Part shown: piece after piece, positions 8,416 through 16,582 of the stretch
Position numbering within the stretch: the first letter of the stretch is position 1
Layout of the letters: each line of letters starts with the position of its first letter
Assembly (NCBI RefSeq): GCF_036017915.1
Contig: NZ_CP107929.1
Coordinates: 1,488,001 to 1,552,000 of the forward strand
DNA from: Micromonospora sp. NBC_00421
Lineage (GTDB): Bacteria > Actinomycetota > Actinomycetes > Mycobacteriales > Micromonosporaceae
Reading direction: 5' to 3'
DNA length: 64,000 nt
Translations under genes and position numbers: made by a program
Notes under the pieces: model-generated
What the model saw: the letters and a program-made list of their open reading frames with translations, nothing else
Told to the model about the DNA's origin: nothing
Databases searched by the model: none

Positions 8416-8460
8416 GTGCAGGTCTGGGCGGTCCTGTATCCGGACCGCCCAGACCTGCAC
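8416..8460 (-). terminator. Perfect 19-bp hairpin between P450 and Rieske genes
   Basis: Arms 8416-8434 and 8442-8460 are perfectly complementary over 19 bases, with loop TGTATCC. It lies between the P450 stop at 8518 and the Rieske start at 8340, both on the minus strand. It may terminate most transcripts and so reduce Rieske expression, or stabilise the P450 message. No T-run follows on the minus strand. Confidence 0.6.
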
Positions 8461-8517
8461 TTTCGGGCGTGGATGATCAGCCGGCCCGCCCGGGGCACCG
8501 ACAGGGTGCCGGGGTGC

Positions 8518-9783
8518 TCAGGCGAGTTTCAGCGGGAGGGTCCTGGTCCGGGTGAACCCGGGCCGCAGGATCCACGGGATCTCCTCGCGCGGCACGGCGA
8601 GGGAGAGGTCCGGGAACCGGGTGAACAGCCCCTGCAACGCCACCTCCGCCTCCTGGTAGGCCAGGTGCTGACCGAGGCAGCGGTGGATGCCCTTGCCGAA
8701 CCCGAGGTGACTCTCGCTGCCGACGGCCAGCCGGTCGATGACCAGCTTGTTGGGGTCGGGGAACTTGCGCGGATCGGTGTTCGCCGCCAGCAGCAGCGGC
8801 GCCACCGGCGCACCCCGCGGGATCGTCACGCCACCCAGCTCGATGTCCTCCACGGGGAACCGCGGCTGCGCGAACTGGATCGGGCCCAGGCGCTGCAGCT
8901 CGCGCACCGCCTGCGGCCACATCGACGGGTTCTCCTTCAACCGCGCGAGCTGGTCGGGGTTCTCGAGCAGGATGATGACCGAGTTGCCGATCAGGTACGT
9001 GGTGGTCTGGTGGCCGGCGGTCACCAGGCTGAACAGGATGCCGATGATCTCGTCGTCGGAGACCCGGCTCGGGTCCTCGGCCTGCGCCTGCACGAGGGCG
9101 GTGACCAGGTCGTCCTGGGGCTCGGCCCGCCGCTTCTCGATCAGCTCCCGGGCGAGGTCGATGCACTTGAGCAGCGTGGTCGGGATGCGTTCACCGTTCA
9201 TCGTGGCCATCGAGTCGCCCCAGGCCCGCCAGTGCGGCCGGTCGGGTTCGTCGATGCCGACCAGCTCGCAGATCACGGTGACCGGCAGCGGGTAGCAGTA
9301 CTCCTCCACCAGGTCGACCGGTGAGCCGTCCCTGCTGTCCTCGGCCAGCTTGTCCAGCAGGTCCGCGGTGATCTTCTCGACTCGGGGGCGCAGCTTGCCG
9401 ATCCGGTGTGCGGTCAGCGCGTACGAGACCAGCTTGCGGAGCCGGGTGTGGTCCTCGCCGTCGGAGACGTTGAGGAGGTTGGCCATCCACGGGATGAGAT
9501 CCGGTGGGAAGTCCAGTCGCTTGAACACGCCGTCGCGGATGTCCGCGATGGTCGAGTCGGCCGGCGGGTTGGTGACGAACCGCGGGTCGGTGAGGACCTG
9601 GCGGACGTCCTCGTAGCGGGTGACGAGCCACATCTCGGGCCCGCCCATCATGGTGCCGATGTTCAGCGTCCCGGTGGTCGGGCCGGTCTCCTCGCGCAGC
9701 CGCGCGTACCAGCCGAACGGGTCGGCGACCACTTCTGGTGAGAACAGGTCGACCGTCTCGGCCGTCGTCTCGGCAGTGGTCAT
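8518..9783 (-). CDS. Cytochrome P450 (third of four), Gln in I-helix
   Basis: A 421-residue P450. The heme loop is FGKGIHRCLG with Cys near residue 369, and ExxR is in VRELQRL. The I-helix is AGHQTT, with glutamine in the acid position before the conserved threonine. The start at 9783 is preceded by GGGAGGGG; an in-frame extension to 9888 is unlikely because it would run into the promoter box at 9886-9903. It is driven by the minus half of the divergent module shared with the P450 at 10035. In rifamycin biosynthesis P450s catalyse ansa-chain remodelling and late ring oxidation. Which of these applies is not decided by sequence alone. Confidence 0.9.
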   Translation of the reverse strand: MTTAETTAETVDLFSPEVVADPFGWYARLREETGPTTGTLNIGTMMGGPEMWLVTRYEDVRQVLTDPRFVTNPPADSTIADIRDGVFKRLDFPPDLIPWMANLLNVSDGEDHTRLRKLVSYALTAHRIGKLRPRVEKITADLLDKLAEDSRDGSPVDLVEEYCYPLPVTVICELVGIDEPDRPHWRAWGDSMATMNGERIPTTLLKCIDLARELIEKRRAEPQDDLVTALVQAQAEDPSRVSDDEIIGILFSLVTAGHQTTTYLIGNSVIILLENPDQLARLKENPSMWPQAVRELQRLGPIQFAQPRFPVEDIELGGVTIPRGAPVAPLLLAANTDPRKFPDPNKLVIDRLAVGSESHLGFGKGIHRCLGQHLAYQEAEVALQGLFTRFPDLSLAVPREEIPWILRPGFTRTRTLPLKLA

Positions 9784-9885
9784 GAGCCCCTCCCTTTCGT
9801 GTCGAATAGCGTGCGATCCGTTGGCGTGGGGCGGGCGCGTTACGGCGCCTTTTCGGCAACGATAGGGAGCGGCCGGCGGGCTGAG

Positions 9886-9962
9886 CATCCCTCAACCTGA
9901 TAGGTGTCGGTGCCGGCGGCGCTATCAGCGTGAGGGATGTTCGGCCGGTGTGGACTGTCCTA
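9886..9962. promoter_or_regulatory. Divergent promoter with two activator boxes
   Basis: Minus box 9886-9903 reads CTATC-N8-GGATG on the minus strand, facing the P450 at 9783. Plus box 9922-9939 reads CTATC-N8-GGATG, facing the P450 at 10035. A GTCCTA at 9957-9962 lies 17 bases after the plus box and acts as the likely -10. The two boxes face away from each other with 18 bases between them. Confidence 0.75.
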
Positions 9963-10034
9963 GGCTTCGACAGCGGAGTATGGGTCGGCGGGAGCTGGTT
10001 CGCTGTCTGTTGGAGCAATTGGGAGGACCCTGCG

Positions 10035-11300
10035 GTGACGACCGAGACGATGAAATCTCCACCCGCCGACGAATCGCTTCAAGCGCCGCTTTCCCGGGAG
10101 TTCCTGCAGCGCGATGATCCGTTCGCGCTGCCACCCGGTCTGGCGGCGCTGGCCGGGCAGTCCCCGGTGGGCAGGTCGACATTGCCCGGCGGGGAACCGT
10201 GCTGGATGGTGTCCGGGTACGAGGAGGCCCGCGCGGTGCTGTCCGACCCGCGTTTCTCGGCCGACCGGTTCCGCTACCACCCCCGGTTCAAGAACCTCTC
10301 CCCGGAGGTGGGGGAGCAGTTGCGCAGCGGCAAGGCGCGGGCCGGATCGTTCATCAACATGGATCCGCCGGAGCACACCCGTTACCGCAAGTTGCTTGCC
10401 GGCCTGTTCACGGTGCGCAGGATGCGGGACCTCGCCGCGCGGATCGAACAGATCGTCACCGAGCGGCTGGACGCGATGCTGGCTGCGGGAACCAGCGCCG
10501 ATCTCGTGCCGGAGTTCGCGGTTCCGGTGCCCTCGCTGGTGATCTGCGAGCTGCTCGGGGTGGGCTACGAGGACCGGGCGGAGTTCCAGCAGCGCGCGGC
10601 GGACCTGCTGCAGACGAACGTGCCGGTCAAGGAGGCGATCGAGAACACCGAAGCGCAGCGCGCGTTCATGCAGCGGCTGGTGGCGGACAAACGGGCGAAT
10701 CCCACCGACGACATGATCTCCGGGCTGGCCCACCACCCGGGCGCCGATCCGGCGCTTACCGACGACGAGCTGGTCGGCATCGCCAACCTCCTGCTCTTCG
10801 CGGGTCTCGACACCACCGCGAGCATGCTCGGGCTGGGCACGTTCGTACTGTTGCAACGGCCCGAGCAGCTCGCCGCGCTGCGCGCCGACCCGTCCCGGGT
10901 CGGCGACGCCGTCGAGGAGCTGCTGCGCTTCCTGACTATCGTCAGCACGGGGCTCTTCCGGTTCGCCAAGGAGGACCTTGAGCTGGGCGGGGAGCACATC
11001 CCGGCGGGGGCGACGGTGGTGGTCTCCCTGCTGGCCGCGAACCGGGACGGGCGGCACTGGCCGCAGCCGGAGGTGCTGGACGTGACCCGTGAGCGCACCT
11101 CGCACCTGGCGTTCGGCCACGGTGTGCACCAGTGCCTCGGCCAGCAGCTGGCCCGGATCGAGATGACTGTCGGCTACACCGAACTGCTGCGTCGGCTGCC
11201 CGGTGTCCGCCTCGCCGTACCGCCGGCGGAGGTGCCGCTGCGCAACGACATGATCACCTACGGGGTGCACGCCCTGCCGATCGTCTGGGACGCCCGATGA
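10035..11300 (+). CDS. Cytochrome P450 (fourth of four), paired with a ferredoxin
   Basis: A 421-residue P450 with a canonical I-helix AGLDTT, ExxR in VEELLRF, and heme loop FGHGVHQCLG (Cys near residue 367). GTG at 10035 is preceded by GGGAGGA at 10021-10027. Upstream in-frame starts back to 9930 would begin inside the activator box and are rejected. The stop overlaps the start of a 3Fe-4S ferredoxin gene (ATGA), a strong sign that the two proteins work as a redox pair. This is the only one of the four P450s with a dedicated ferredoxin. The fold resembles CYP105-type enzymes. The substrate is presumably an ansamycin intermediate. Confidence 0.92.
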   Translation: MTTETMKSPPADESLQAPLSREFLQRDDPFALPPGLAALAGQSPVGRSTLPGGEPCWMVSGYEEARAVLSDPRFSADRFRYHPRFKNLSPEVGEQLRSGKARAGSFINMDPPEHTRYRKLLAGLFTVRRMRDLAARIEQIVTERLDAMLAAGTSADLVPEFAVPVPSLVICELLGVGYEDRAEFQQRAADLLQTNVPVKEAIENTEAQRAFMQRLVADKRANPTDDMISGLAHHPGADPALTDDELVGIANLLLFAGLDTTASMLGLGTFVLLQRPEQLAALRADPSRVGDAVEELLRFLTIVSTGLFRFAKEDLELGGEHIPAGATVVVSLLAANRDGRHWPQPEVLDVTRERTSHLAFGHGVHQCLGQQLARIEMTVGYTELLRRLPGVRLAVPPAEVPLRNDMITYGVHALPIVWDAR

Positions 11301-11491
11301 GGGTCCGTGCCGACCGGGGCGTCTGCGTCGGTGCGGGACTGTGTGTGCTGCGGCTGCCCCGGATCTTCGACCAGAACGACGAGGACGGCACGGTGGTGCT
11401 CCTGCGGCCCGACCCGGACCCCGACCAGGAGGACGCCGTGCTCAAGGTGATCGCGGCCTGCCCGTCCGGGGCGTTGCGGGCCGATCGCTGA
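11297..11491 (+). CDS. 3Fe-4S ferredoxin, P450 redox partner
   Basis: A 64-residue ferredoxin typical of those translationally coupled to actinobacterial P450s. Cluster ligands are the cysteines in RGVCVGAGLCVL (two) and ACPSGAL (one), giving the CxxxxxC...CP pattern. The position of a fourth cysteine is Ala/Gly, consistent with a 3Fe-4S centre. Its ATG overlaps the TGA of the P450 gene. Acidic residues in the middle (DQNDEDG, DPDPDQEDA) suit docking to a basic P450 face. No ferredoxin reductase is encoded nearby, so a host reductase would supply electrons. Confidence 0.93.
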   Translation: MRVRADRGVCVGAGLCVLRLPRIFDQNDEDGTVVLLRPDPDPDQEDAVLKVIAACPSGALRADR

Positions 11492-11566
11492 GGCCGACGG
11501 CCGCCCGGCCGTACCCCACCCGGCACCGGGCCCCGTTCCCCACCCGGCGCAGCGCGGGTACGGGTC

Positions 11567-11598
11567 GGCGCACCGTCCGCGACAGCGGGCGGTGCGCC
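11567..11598. terminator. Bidirectional hairpin between convergent genes
   Basis: Arms 11567-11580 and 11585-11598 pair over 14 positions (one T-G) around GACA, between the ferredoxin stop at 11491 and the 3-dehydratase stop at 11615. Confidence 0.65.
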
Positions 11599-11614
11599 GG
11601 GTGGGGTCGTCCGG

Positions 11615-12922
11615 TCAGTGCGTGGCGACGAACTCCTTGAGCGTGCCGATGACGTACTCGATCATCTCGGTGGTGATGCCCGGGTAGACGCCGATCCAGA
11701 AGGTACGCTCGGTCACCGTGTCGCTGTTGGCCAGTGAGCCGACGATGCGCTGTGGCCGGCCGATGTAGGCCGGGTGCCGGGTGAGGTTGCCCGCGAACAA
11801 CCGCCGGGTACGGATCTTGTGGCTCTCCAGGTGGCCGACGATGTCCGGGACGTCGAAGCCCGCGTCCGGCAGCACCGTGATGATGAAGCCGAACCAGCTC
11901 GGGTCGCTGCCCGGCGTCGGCTCGGGCAGCAGCAGGCCGGGCAGGCCGTCCAGCCCCTCCCGGAGCTGACGCCAGTTGCGCTTGCGGGCCTCGATGAAGT
12001 CGGGCAGCTTGGCCAGTTGGCTCAGCCCGAGCGCGGCCTGGATGTCGGTGCTCTTGAGGTTGTAGCCGACCTCGGAGAAGACGTACTTGTGGTCGTAGCC
12101 CTCCGGGAGCGTGCCGAGTTGGAGGTCGAACCGCTTCAGGCAGCGGTCGTCCTCGCCCGGCTCGCACCAGCAGTCCCGGCCCCAGTCGCGGAACGACTTC
12201 GCCAGCTTGGCCAGCCTGATGTCCGAGGACAGCAGCATGCCGCCCTCACCCATGGTCAGGTGGTGCGCCGGGTAGAAGGAGATGGTGGAGAAGACGCCGA
12301 AGGTGCCGGTGAGTCTGCCCTGATAGGTCGAGCCCACCGCGTCGCAGTTGTCCTCGATCAGGTGGCACCCGTGCCGGGCGGCCAGTTCGGCGATCTCGGC
12401 GACCGGGAACGGGTTGCCCAGCGTGTGCGCGATCATGATCGCGCGGGTGCGCGGGGAGATCGCCTGCTCGACCAGCTCGGCGGTGGTGTTGTAGGTGCCG
12501 AGTTCGATGTCGACGAACACCGGCACGAGGCCGTTCTGCAGGATCGGGTTCACCGTGGTCGGGAAGCCGGCGGCGACCGTGATCACCTCGTCGCCCGGCC
12601 TGAGCCGTTCGTCGCCCAGCTCCGGTGAGGTCAGGGTGCTCAGCGCGAGCAGGTTCGCCGACGAGCCGGAGTTCGTCAGCACCGCCTTGCGCCGCTTGAG
12701 CGTCCTGGCGAGGGACGACTCGAACTTCGCCGTGATCTGGCCGGAGGCGATCCGCAGGTCGAGCGCGGCGGCCACCAGGGCCTCCCGGTCGTCGGCGTCC
12801 AGCACCGCACCGGAGGACAGGATCGGAGTCTGCCCGGGAATGAACGGTGTGGGTCCGGGGACCTGGGCCTCGTGATAGCCACGGACCAGTTCCAGCAGGT
12901 GCGATCGGGCTGAGTCGACCAT
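11615..12922 (-). CDS. NDP-4-keto-6-deoxyhexose 3-dehydratase (E1/SpnQ type)
   Basis: A 435-residue PLP enzyme of the DegT/DnrJ/EryC1 fold that removes the 3-hydroxyl of an NDP-4-keto-6-deoxysugar. Two features separate it from the sugar aminotransferases of the same fold. The PLP-lysine position is histidine (SFYPAHHLTMGEGG, near residue 220). A cysteine set (RDCWCEPGEDDRC) matches the [2Fe-2S] ligands of the ascarylose E1 and SpnQ enzymes. Such enzymes take electrons from an E3 reductase or ferredoxin, and none is adjacent. It is transcribed alone from a divergent promoter shared with the glycosyltransferase. With the 2,3-dehydratase and ketoreductase it would give a 2,3,6-trideoxy-4-ketohexose. 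Start at ATG 12922, after GGGGA. Confidence 0.9.
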   Translation of the reverse strand: MVDSARSHLLELVRGYHEAQVPGPTPFIPGQTPILSSGAVLDADDREALVAAALDLRIASGQITAKFESSLARTLKRRKAVLTNSGSSANLLALSTLTSPELGDERLRPGDEVITVAAGFPTTVNPILQNGLVPVFVDIELGTYNTTAELVEQAISPRTRAIMIAHTLGNPFPVAEIAELAARHGCHLIEDNCDAVGSTYQGRLTGTFGVFSTISFYPAHHLTMGEGGMLLSSDIRLAKLAKSFRDWGRDCWCEPGEDDRCLKRFDLQLGTLPEGYDHKYVFSEVGYNLKSTDIQAALGLSQLAKLPDFIEARKRNWRQLREGLDGLPGLLLPEPTPGSDPSWFGFIITVLPDAGFDVPDIVGHLESHKIRTRRLFAGNLTRHPAYIGRPQRIVGSLANSDTVTERTFWIGVYPGITTEMIEYVIGTLKEFVATH

Positions 12923-13092
12923 GTCGTATCCCCTACGGTCGAGTGCGGGATGTTCGCTGAACCTTGCGCTGGAGCCGGAGCGGCGGCCAGGCGTCCACCC
13001 GATTCCGGCGCACGGCAGATCCGGCGCACGGCAGAACGGCCGTACCTTTCGGAATCTCTCCGGAAGAGACTAGAAGTGCCGGAACGAGCCGG

Positions 13093-13153
13093 CATCCCCC
13101 AACGTGGTAGACCCATTCTGGAAAGTCGATTGATACTATCCACTTTGGTGATG
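13093..13153. promoter_or_regulatory. Divergent promoter with two activator boxes (dehydratase / glycosyltransferase)
   Basis: Minus box 13093-13110 reads CTACC-N8-GGATG exactly, with TTCTAG as a -10 about 16 bases on, pointing to the 3-dehydratase. Plus box 13136-13153 reads CTATC-N8-TGATG (one mismatch), pointing to the glycosyltransferase. The 323-base gap 12923-13245 holds nothing else I can support. Confidence 0.7.
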
Positions 13154-13266
13154 ACCCTGGCCTGCGGCATCGGCAAGCTGGTTCCGGTGGAGCCGGCCGG
13201 TGGGCAGATGACGCCTTTTCCGGGCCCGGCGCCGCAGCCGGATCCATGACCGCTGGGAGGACAAAC

Positions 13267-14430
13267 TTGCGGGTCCTAATTCTCGCCGGGATCGCCCCGT
13301 CCACGATATTCAGCCACGTCCCGCTCGGGACGGCCCTGCGTAACGCGGGACATCAGGTCATGGTGACCGCCTCGCTCGACGATCTGGTCTCGACCATCGC
13401 CGGGGTCGGGCTCTCCGCCGTACGGGTCACCGACCCCGCGGTGTCCCCCCGCGAGATCATCGCCCGGGACAGCCGGCTGCTGCGTGTCCCGGAGGACCCG
13501 ATCGAGCGGGAGCAGCAGTCGGGTCACTGGTACGCGCGACTGGAGGCGGTGACCCTCGACGCCCTGCTGGCGTTCACCAGCGACTGGCGTCCGGACGTCG
13601 TCATCGGCGGGATGGCCTCCTACGCCGCACCGCTGCTGGCGAAGCGCCTCGGGGTGCCCTACGTACGCCACGCGTGGGACATCCACGACCCGCGGCTGCT
13701 CGACCTCGGCGCGACCGAAGAGCTCCAGCCCGAGCTGGCCGAGCTGGGCCTGGACGTACTGCCCGAGCCGGATCTGATGATCGACATCACCCCGCCGAGC
13801 CTGCGTCCGCCGGACGCCGCCGACGCACAGCTGATGCGCTGGATTCCGGGCAACACGCAGCGCTGCCTGGAGCCGTGGATGTACACCCGGGGCACGGACA
13901 CCCGGATCGGCGTGACCATCGGCACGGGCGTGGCGACCTACCACCAGTACGACTTCCTCCAGGCCATCGTCGAGAACGTCGGCACCCTGGACGCGGAGGT
14001 CGTGGTGCCGGTGGCGGACGACGCCCTCCCCGTCCTGCAGGAGCGGCTGACGAACGTCCGGGCCGGCTGGGTTCCGCTGGACGTCCTCGCCCCCACCTGC
14101 GACGTCCTCGTGCACCAGTCCGGCGGCAGCACCATGATGACGGCGCTGAGTTTCGGGGTGCCCCAGGTGCTGATTCCCGACCCCAACCTGTTCCGGGCCA
14201 ACGAGATGGCCCGCCGCATCGTGGAAGCCGGTGCGGGGCTGATGCTCTCGCCGGAGGAGGCCACCAGCGACGTCATCGCGAAGACCTGCCAGGAGATCGT
14301 CGCCAACCCGGGCTACGCCGCCGCCGCCCGCGCGCTCGCCCGCGAGATCGCCGCCCTGCCGTCCCCGGCCGAGGTGGTTCCCGTGGTCGAGTCGCTGGTC
14401 CACGAGGCACCCCCCGGAGGCACCGACTGA
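13267..14430 (+). CDS. Glycosyltransferase, GT1/EryCIII-like
   Basis: A GT-B glycosyltransferase of family 1, similar in layout to antibiotic deoxysugar transferases. The N-terminus LRVLILAGIAPSTIF followed by HVPLGTALRNAGHQV is the acceptor-domain start. The nucleotide-sugar site is HQSGGSTMMTALSFGVPQ near residue 285. I favour TTG 13267, because GGGAGGA lies just before it; an ATG at 13246 in the same frame would add seven residues and contain that ribosome site. No DesVIII/EryCII-type auxiliary protein is nearby, since all four P450s keep their heme cysteine. It would transfer the deoxysugar made by the neighbouring genes to the ansamycin. Regulation is through the divergent activator module. 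Confidence 0.88.
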   Translation: MRVLILAGIAPSTIFSHVPLGTALRNAGHQVMVTASLDDLVSTIAGVGLSAVRVTDPAVSPREIIARDSRLLRVPEDPIEREQQSGHWYARLEAVTLDALLAFTSDWRPDVVIGGMASYAAPLLAKRLGVPYVRHAWDIHDPRLLDLGATEELQPELAELGLDVLPEPDLMIDITPPSLRPPDAADAQLMRWIPGNTQRCLEPWMYTRGTDTRIGVTIGTGVATYHQYDFLQAIVENVGTLDAEVVVPVADDALPVLQERLTNVRAGWVPLDVLAPTCDVLVHQSGGSTMMTALSFGVPQVLIPDPNLFRANEMARRIVEAGAGLMLSPEEATSDVIAKTCQEIVANPGYAAAARALAREIAALPSPAEVVPVVESLVHEAPPGGTD

Positions 14431-14573
14431 GCCGTCCGGTCCGCTCCGCCGCCGAGCCGTGGGGCCGCCCGACCACCCACGTTGGTGATGGCCCCGGGCA
14501 GCCGTGTGGAGGAGCCTGATCAGGCTTGAAGGCGCAGGTCACCCGACCCTGCACGCTGACTGGAGGCCGATTC

Positions 14574-15800
14574 GTGACACGAGCGGGAACGTGGCGCACC
14601 CTGGCACCCACCGAACAGATCCATGCCGCCAGGGAGGCGTACATCGGATACACCGTGCGCGCCGAGGGCCGGCTGGACCTGGCGGCGCTCACCACCGCGT
14701 ACGCGGCCGTGTGTCAGGCCTATCCCCAGCTCGGGGCGCGGCTGGACGACGGCGACGACGGACCGGTCTTCGTCGAGTCCGACACCCGGCCGGAGCTCCG
14801 CACCGGTGGCGGGGACCTCGACCGTCCGTTGGCCGGGGTGACGCTGGACCAGCGCCGGACGCTGAGCGCACTCAACGTCGTCCGCGACGGCGACGTGGCG
14901 ACCGTGTGCCTGCTGACCCATCACAGCATCGCCGACGCCAACCACTCCGTCGCGCTGCTCGCCGAGATCTGGTCCTGCTACACCGATGTGGTCGGTGGCG
15001 TGCCCGTCGAGCTGCCCCGCCACCCGTACCCACGGTCGCTGGAGGAGCTGCTCGCCGAGCGCGGCATCCGCCCGACGGTGCCCGACCGCGGACCCGCCCC
15101 CGGGCCGATGGCGATGGCCGCGCCGTCGACCGACCCGGACCGGAGCGCCTTCGCCCGCAACGGCGTCCAACACCGCCTGACGGCGGCGCAGACCACCGCG
15201 CTGGCGGAGCTCGGCCACCGGGAACACGTGACGATCAACGGGTTGCTGGCGGGCGTCCTGCTCCTGGTCGAGGCGGACCTTCGCGACCTGCCGCTGACCG
15301 AGCTGGTGTACCGGTTCACGGTCAACCTGCGCGGGCACCTGACCCCGCAGGTCGGTGCGACCGAGGGCACTAACGTGTTGGGCGGTTCCGGGTTCGTCGC
15401 CACCGACGACATCGGGCCCGACGCGGTGACGCTCGCCCGGGCGATCGGTGAACGGCTGCGGGCGGGCCTGGCCGACGGGTCGATCCAGCGCAGCCTGCTG
15501 GACCTGTTCAGCCGGTCCGCGCCGGAGGCGAAACCGTGGGACCCGGGCGCCGGACCCGTCGCGGTCGGCATGATGAACTGGGGCCTGGTGCCGCCGATGC
15601 GGACGCCGGACGAGCTGCGGCTGACGAACTTCCACGCCGTGTCCAGCATCAGGGAGTTCTCGACCCTGGGCGGGTACGTCGTGAACACCTTCGACGGACG
15701 GATCGGCATCGACATGTTGTGGCCGGAGGGGGACGCGGACCTGCCGAAGCGCCTCGACCACCTGCGGGAGCAGCTCAGCCGGCTGAAGTTGCCGCGATGA
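14574..15800 (+). CDS. PapA-type acyltransferase (Rif20-like)
   Basis: A 408-residue condensation-domain-like acyltransferase of the PapA family. The catalytic HHxxxD motif is HHSIAD near residue 123. NWGLVPP near residue 345 occupies the region of the second structural motif. In rifamycin biosynthesis the homologue Rif20 acetylates the C25 hydroxyl using acetyl-CoA. The rif-like neighbours make that the likely role, with acyl choice uncertain. GTG 14574 follows TGGAGG; a TTG start at 14526 in the same frame lacks a comparable site. It lies 143 bases after the glycosyltransferase and 52 bases before the epimerase gene, and all three are probably one transcript. Confidence 0.85.
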   Translation: MTRAGTWRTLAPTEQIHAAREAYIGYTVRAEGRLDLAALTTAYAAVCQAYPQLGARLDDGDDGPVFVESDTRPELRTGGGDLDRPLAGVTLDQRRTLSALNVVRDGDVATVCLLTHHSIADANHSVALLAEIWSCYTDVVGGVPVELPRHPYPRSLEELLAERGIRPTVPDRGPAPGPMAMAAPSTDPDRSAFARNGVQHRLTAAQTTALAELGHREHVTINGLLAGVLLLVEADLRDLPLTELVYRFTVNLRGHLTPQVGATEGTNVLGGSGFVATDDIGPDAVTLARAIGERLRAGLADGSIQRSLLDLFSRSAPEAKPWDPGAGPVAVGMMNWGLVPPMRTPDELRLTNFHAVSSIREFSTLGGYVVNTFDGRIGIDMLWPEGDADLPKRLDHLREQLSRLKLPR

Positions 15801-15852
15801 GGGCCGCAGCGGTCACCGGCGCCCACCGTGCCTGCGGAGCTGGCGGTCACCC

Positions 15853-16527
15853 ATGACGCCACCGGGCCTGACCAATCGCAGCATGACGGTACGGCCGCTG
15901 GACATCGACGGCGCGTTCCTCATCTCGTCCCGGTCGTTCACCGACGACCGTGGGGTGTTCTTCGAGGCATACCGGGAAGACGTGCTGGCCGAGGTGCTCG
16001 GGTACCCACCGAAGCTCGTCCAGACCAACTACTCGGTCTCGCACCGGAACGTGCTGCGGGGCGTACACGGGGCGGCCGTCCCGCCGGGCCTGGCCAAGTT
16101 CGTCACCTGCGTCCGGGGCTCGATGCTCGACTTCGTGGTCGACCTGAGGACGGGCTCACCGACCTTCGCGAAGTGGGACATGATCGTCCTGGACGGGCGG
16201 GGGGCCTCCTCGATCTATGTGGAGGAGGGGCTCGGGCACGCCTTCGTCGCGCTGGACGACGACACCTGCGTCCAGTACCACCTCTCCGAGCTCTACCGGC
16301 CGCAGGACGTCATCACGGTGCACCCGCTGGACCCCGAGATCGGCCTACCCCTCAGGCTCCCCGGTGCGCCGGTCCTGTCCGACCGGGACGCCGCGGCGCC
16401 CTCGCTGCGCGAGGCTGTCGAACGGGGCCTGTTGCCGGGCTACGACGCCTGCCTGGCGCTCCGGGCGACCCGCGCACACCAGTCCGTCACCCCCGAGGTG
16501 CCGGTCGGGTCGTGGACCGCCGGCTGA
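15853..16527 (+). CDS. RmlC-like NDP-4-keto-6-deoxyhexose epimerase
   Basis: A 224-residue cupin of the RmlC family (3,5- or 5-epimerase). Recognisable blocks are FTDDRGVFFEAYRE, then RNVLRGVHG with the catalytic His, VVDLRTGSPTF, and YVEEGLGHAFVALDDD followed by a Tyr-rich segment (ELYRPQDV). The usual RGVHFQ is RGVHGA, so the residue after the catalytic His region is changed, and the C-terminus is ~25 residues longer than typical. For a 3-deoxy sugar only C5 epimerisation is meaningful, so EvaD-like 5-epimerisation to the L-series is the likely role. The ribosome site is weak; an internal ATG at 15883 is possible. Confidence 0.85.
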   Translation: MTPPGLTNRSMTVRPLDIDGAFLISSRSFTDDRGVFFEAYREDVLAEVLGYPPKLVQTNYSVSHRNVLRGVHGAAVPPGLAKFVTCVRGSMLDFVVDLRTGSPTFAKWDMIVLDGRGASSIYVEEGLGHAFVALDDDTCVQYHLSELYRPQDVITVHPLDPEIGLPLRLPGAPVLSDRDAAAPSLREAVERGLLPGYDACLALRATRAHQSVTPEVPVGSWTAG

Positions 16528-16536
16528 CAGGAGGAT

Positions 16537-16562
16537 GGCGGGTGGCCGGAAGGCCACCCGCC
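16537..16562. terminator. Bidirectional hairpin, epimerase / aminotransferase
   Basis: Perfect 11-bp arms 16537-16547 and 16552-16562 with a 4-base loop, placed between two convergent stops. Confidence 0.7.
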
Positions 16563-16582
16563 ACGCCCCGCCGCGCGAGTGG

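Noticed and set aside
2843..11300. One of the P450s as a DesVIII/EryCII-type glycosyltransferase activator
   Set aside because: Those auxiliaries lack the heme cysteine. All four P450s here keep the Cys in FGxGxHxCLG.
11615..12922. Reading this gene as a sugar aminotransferase
   Set aside because: The PLP lysine is replaced by His in the YPAHH motif and Fe-S cysteines are present, which identify the 3-dehydratase subgroup.
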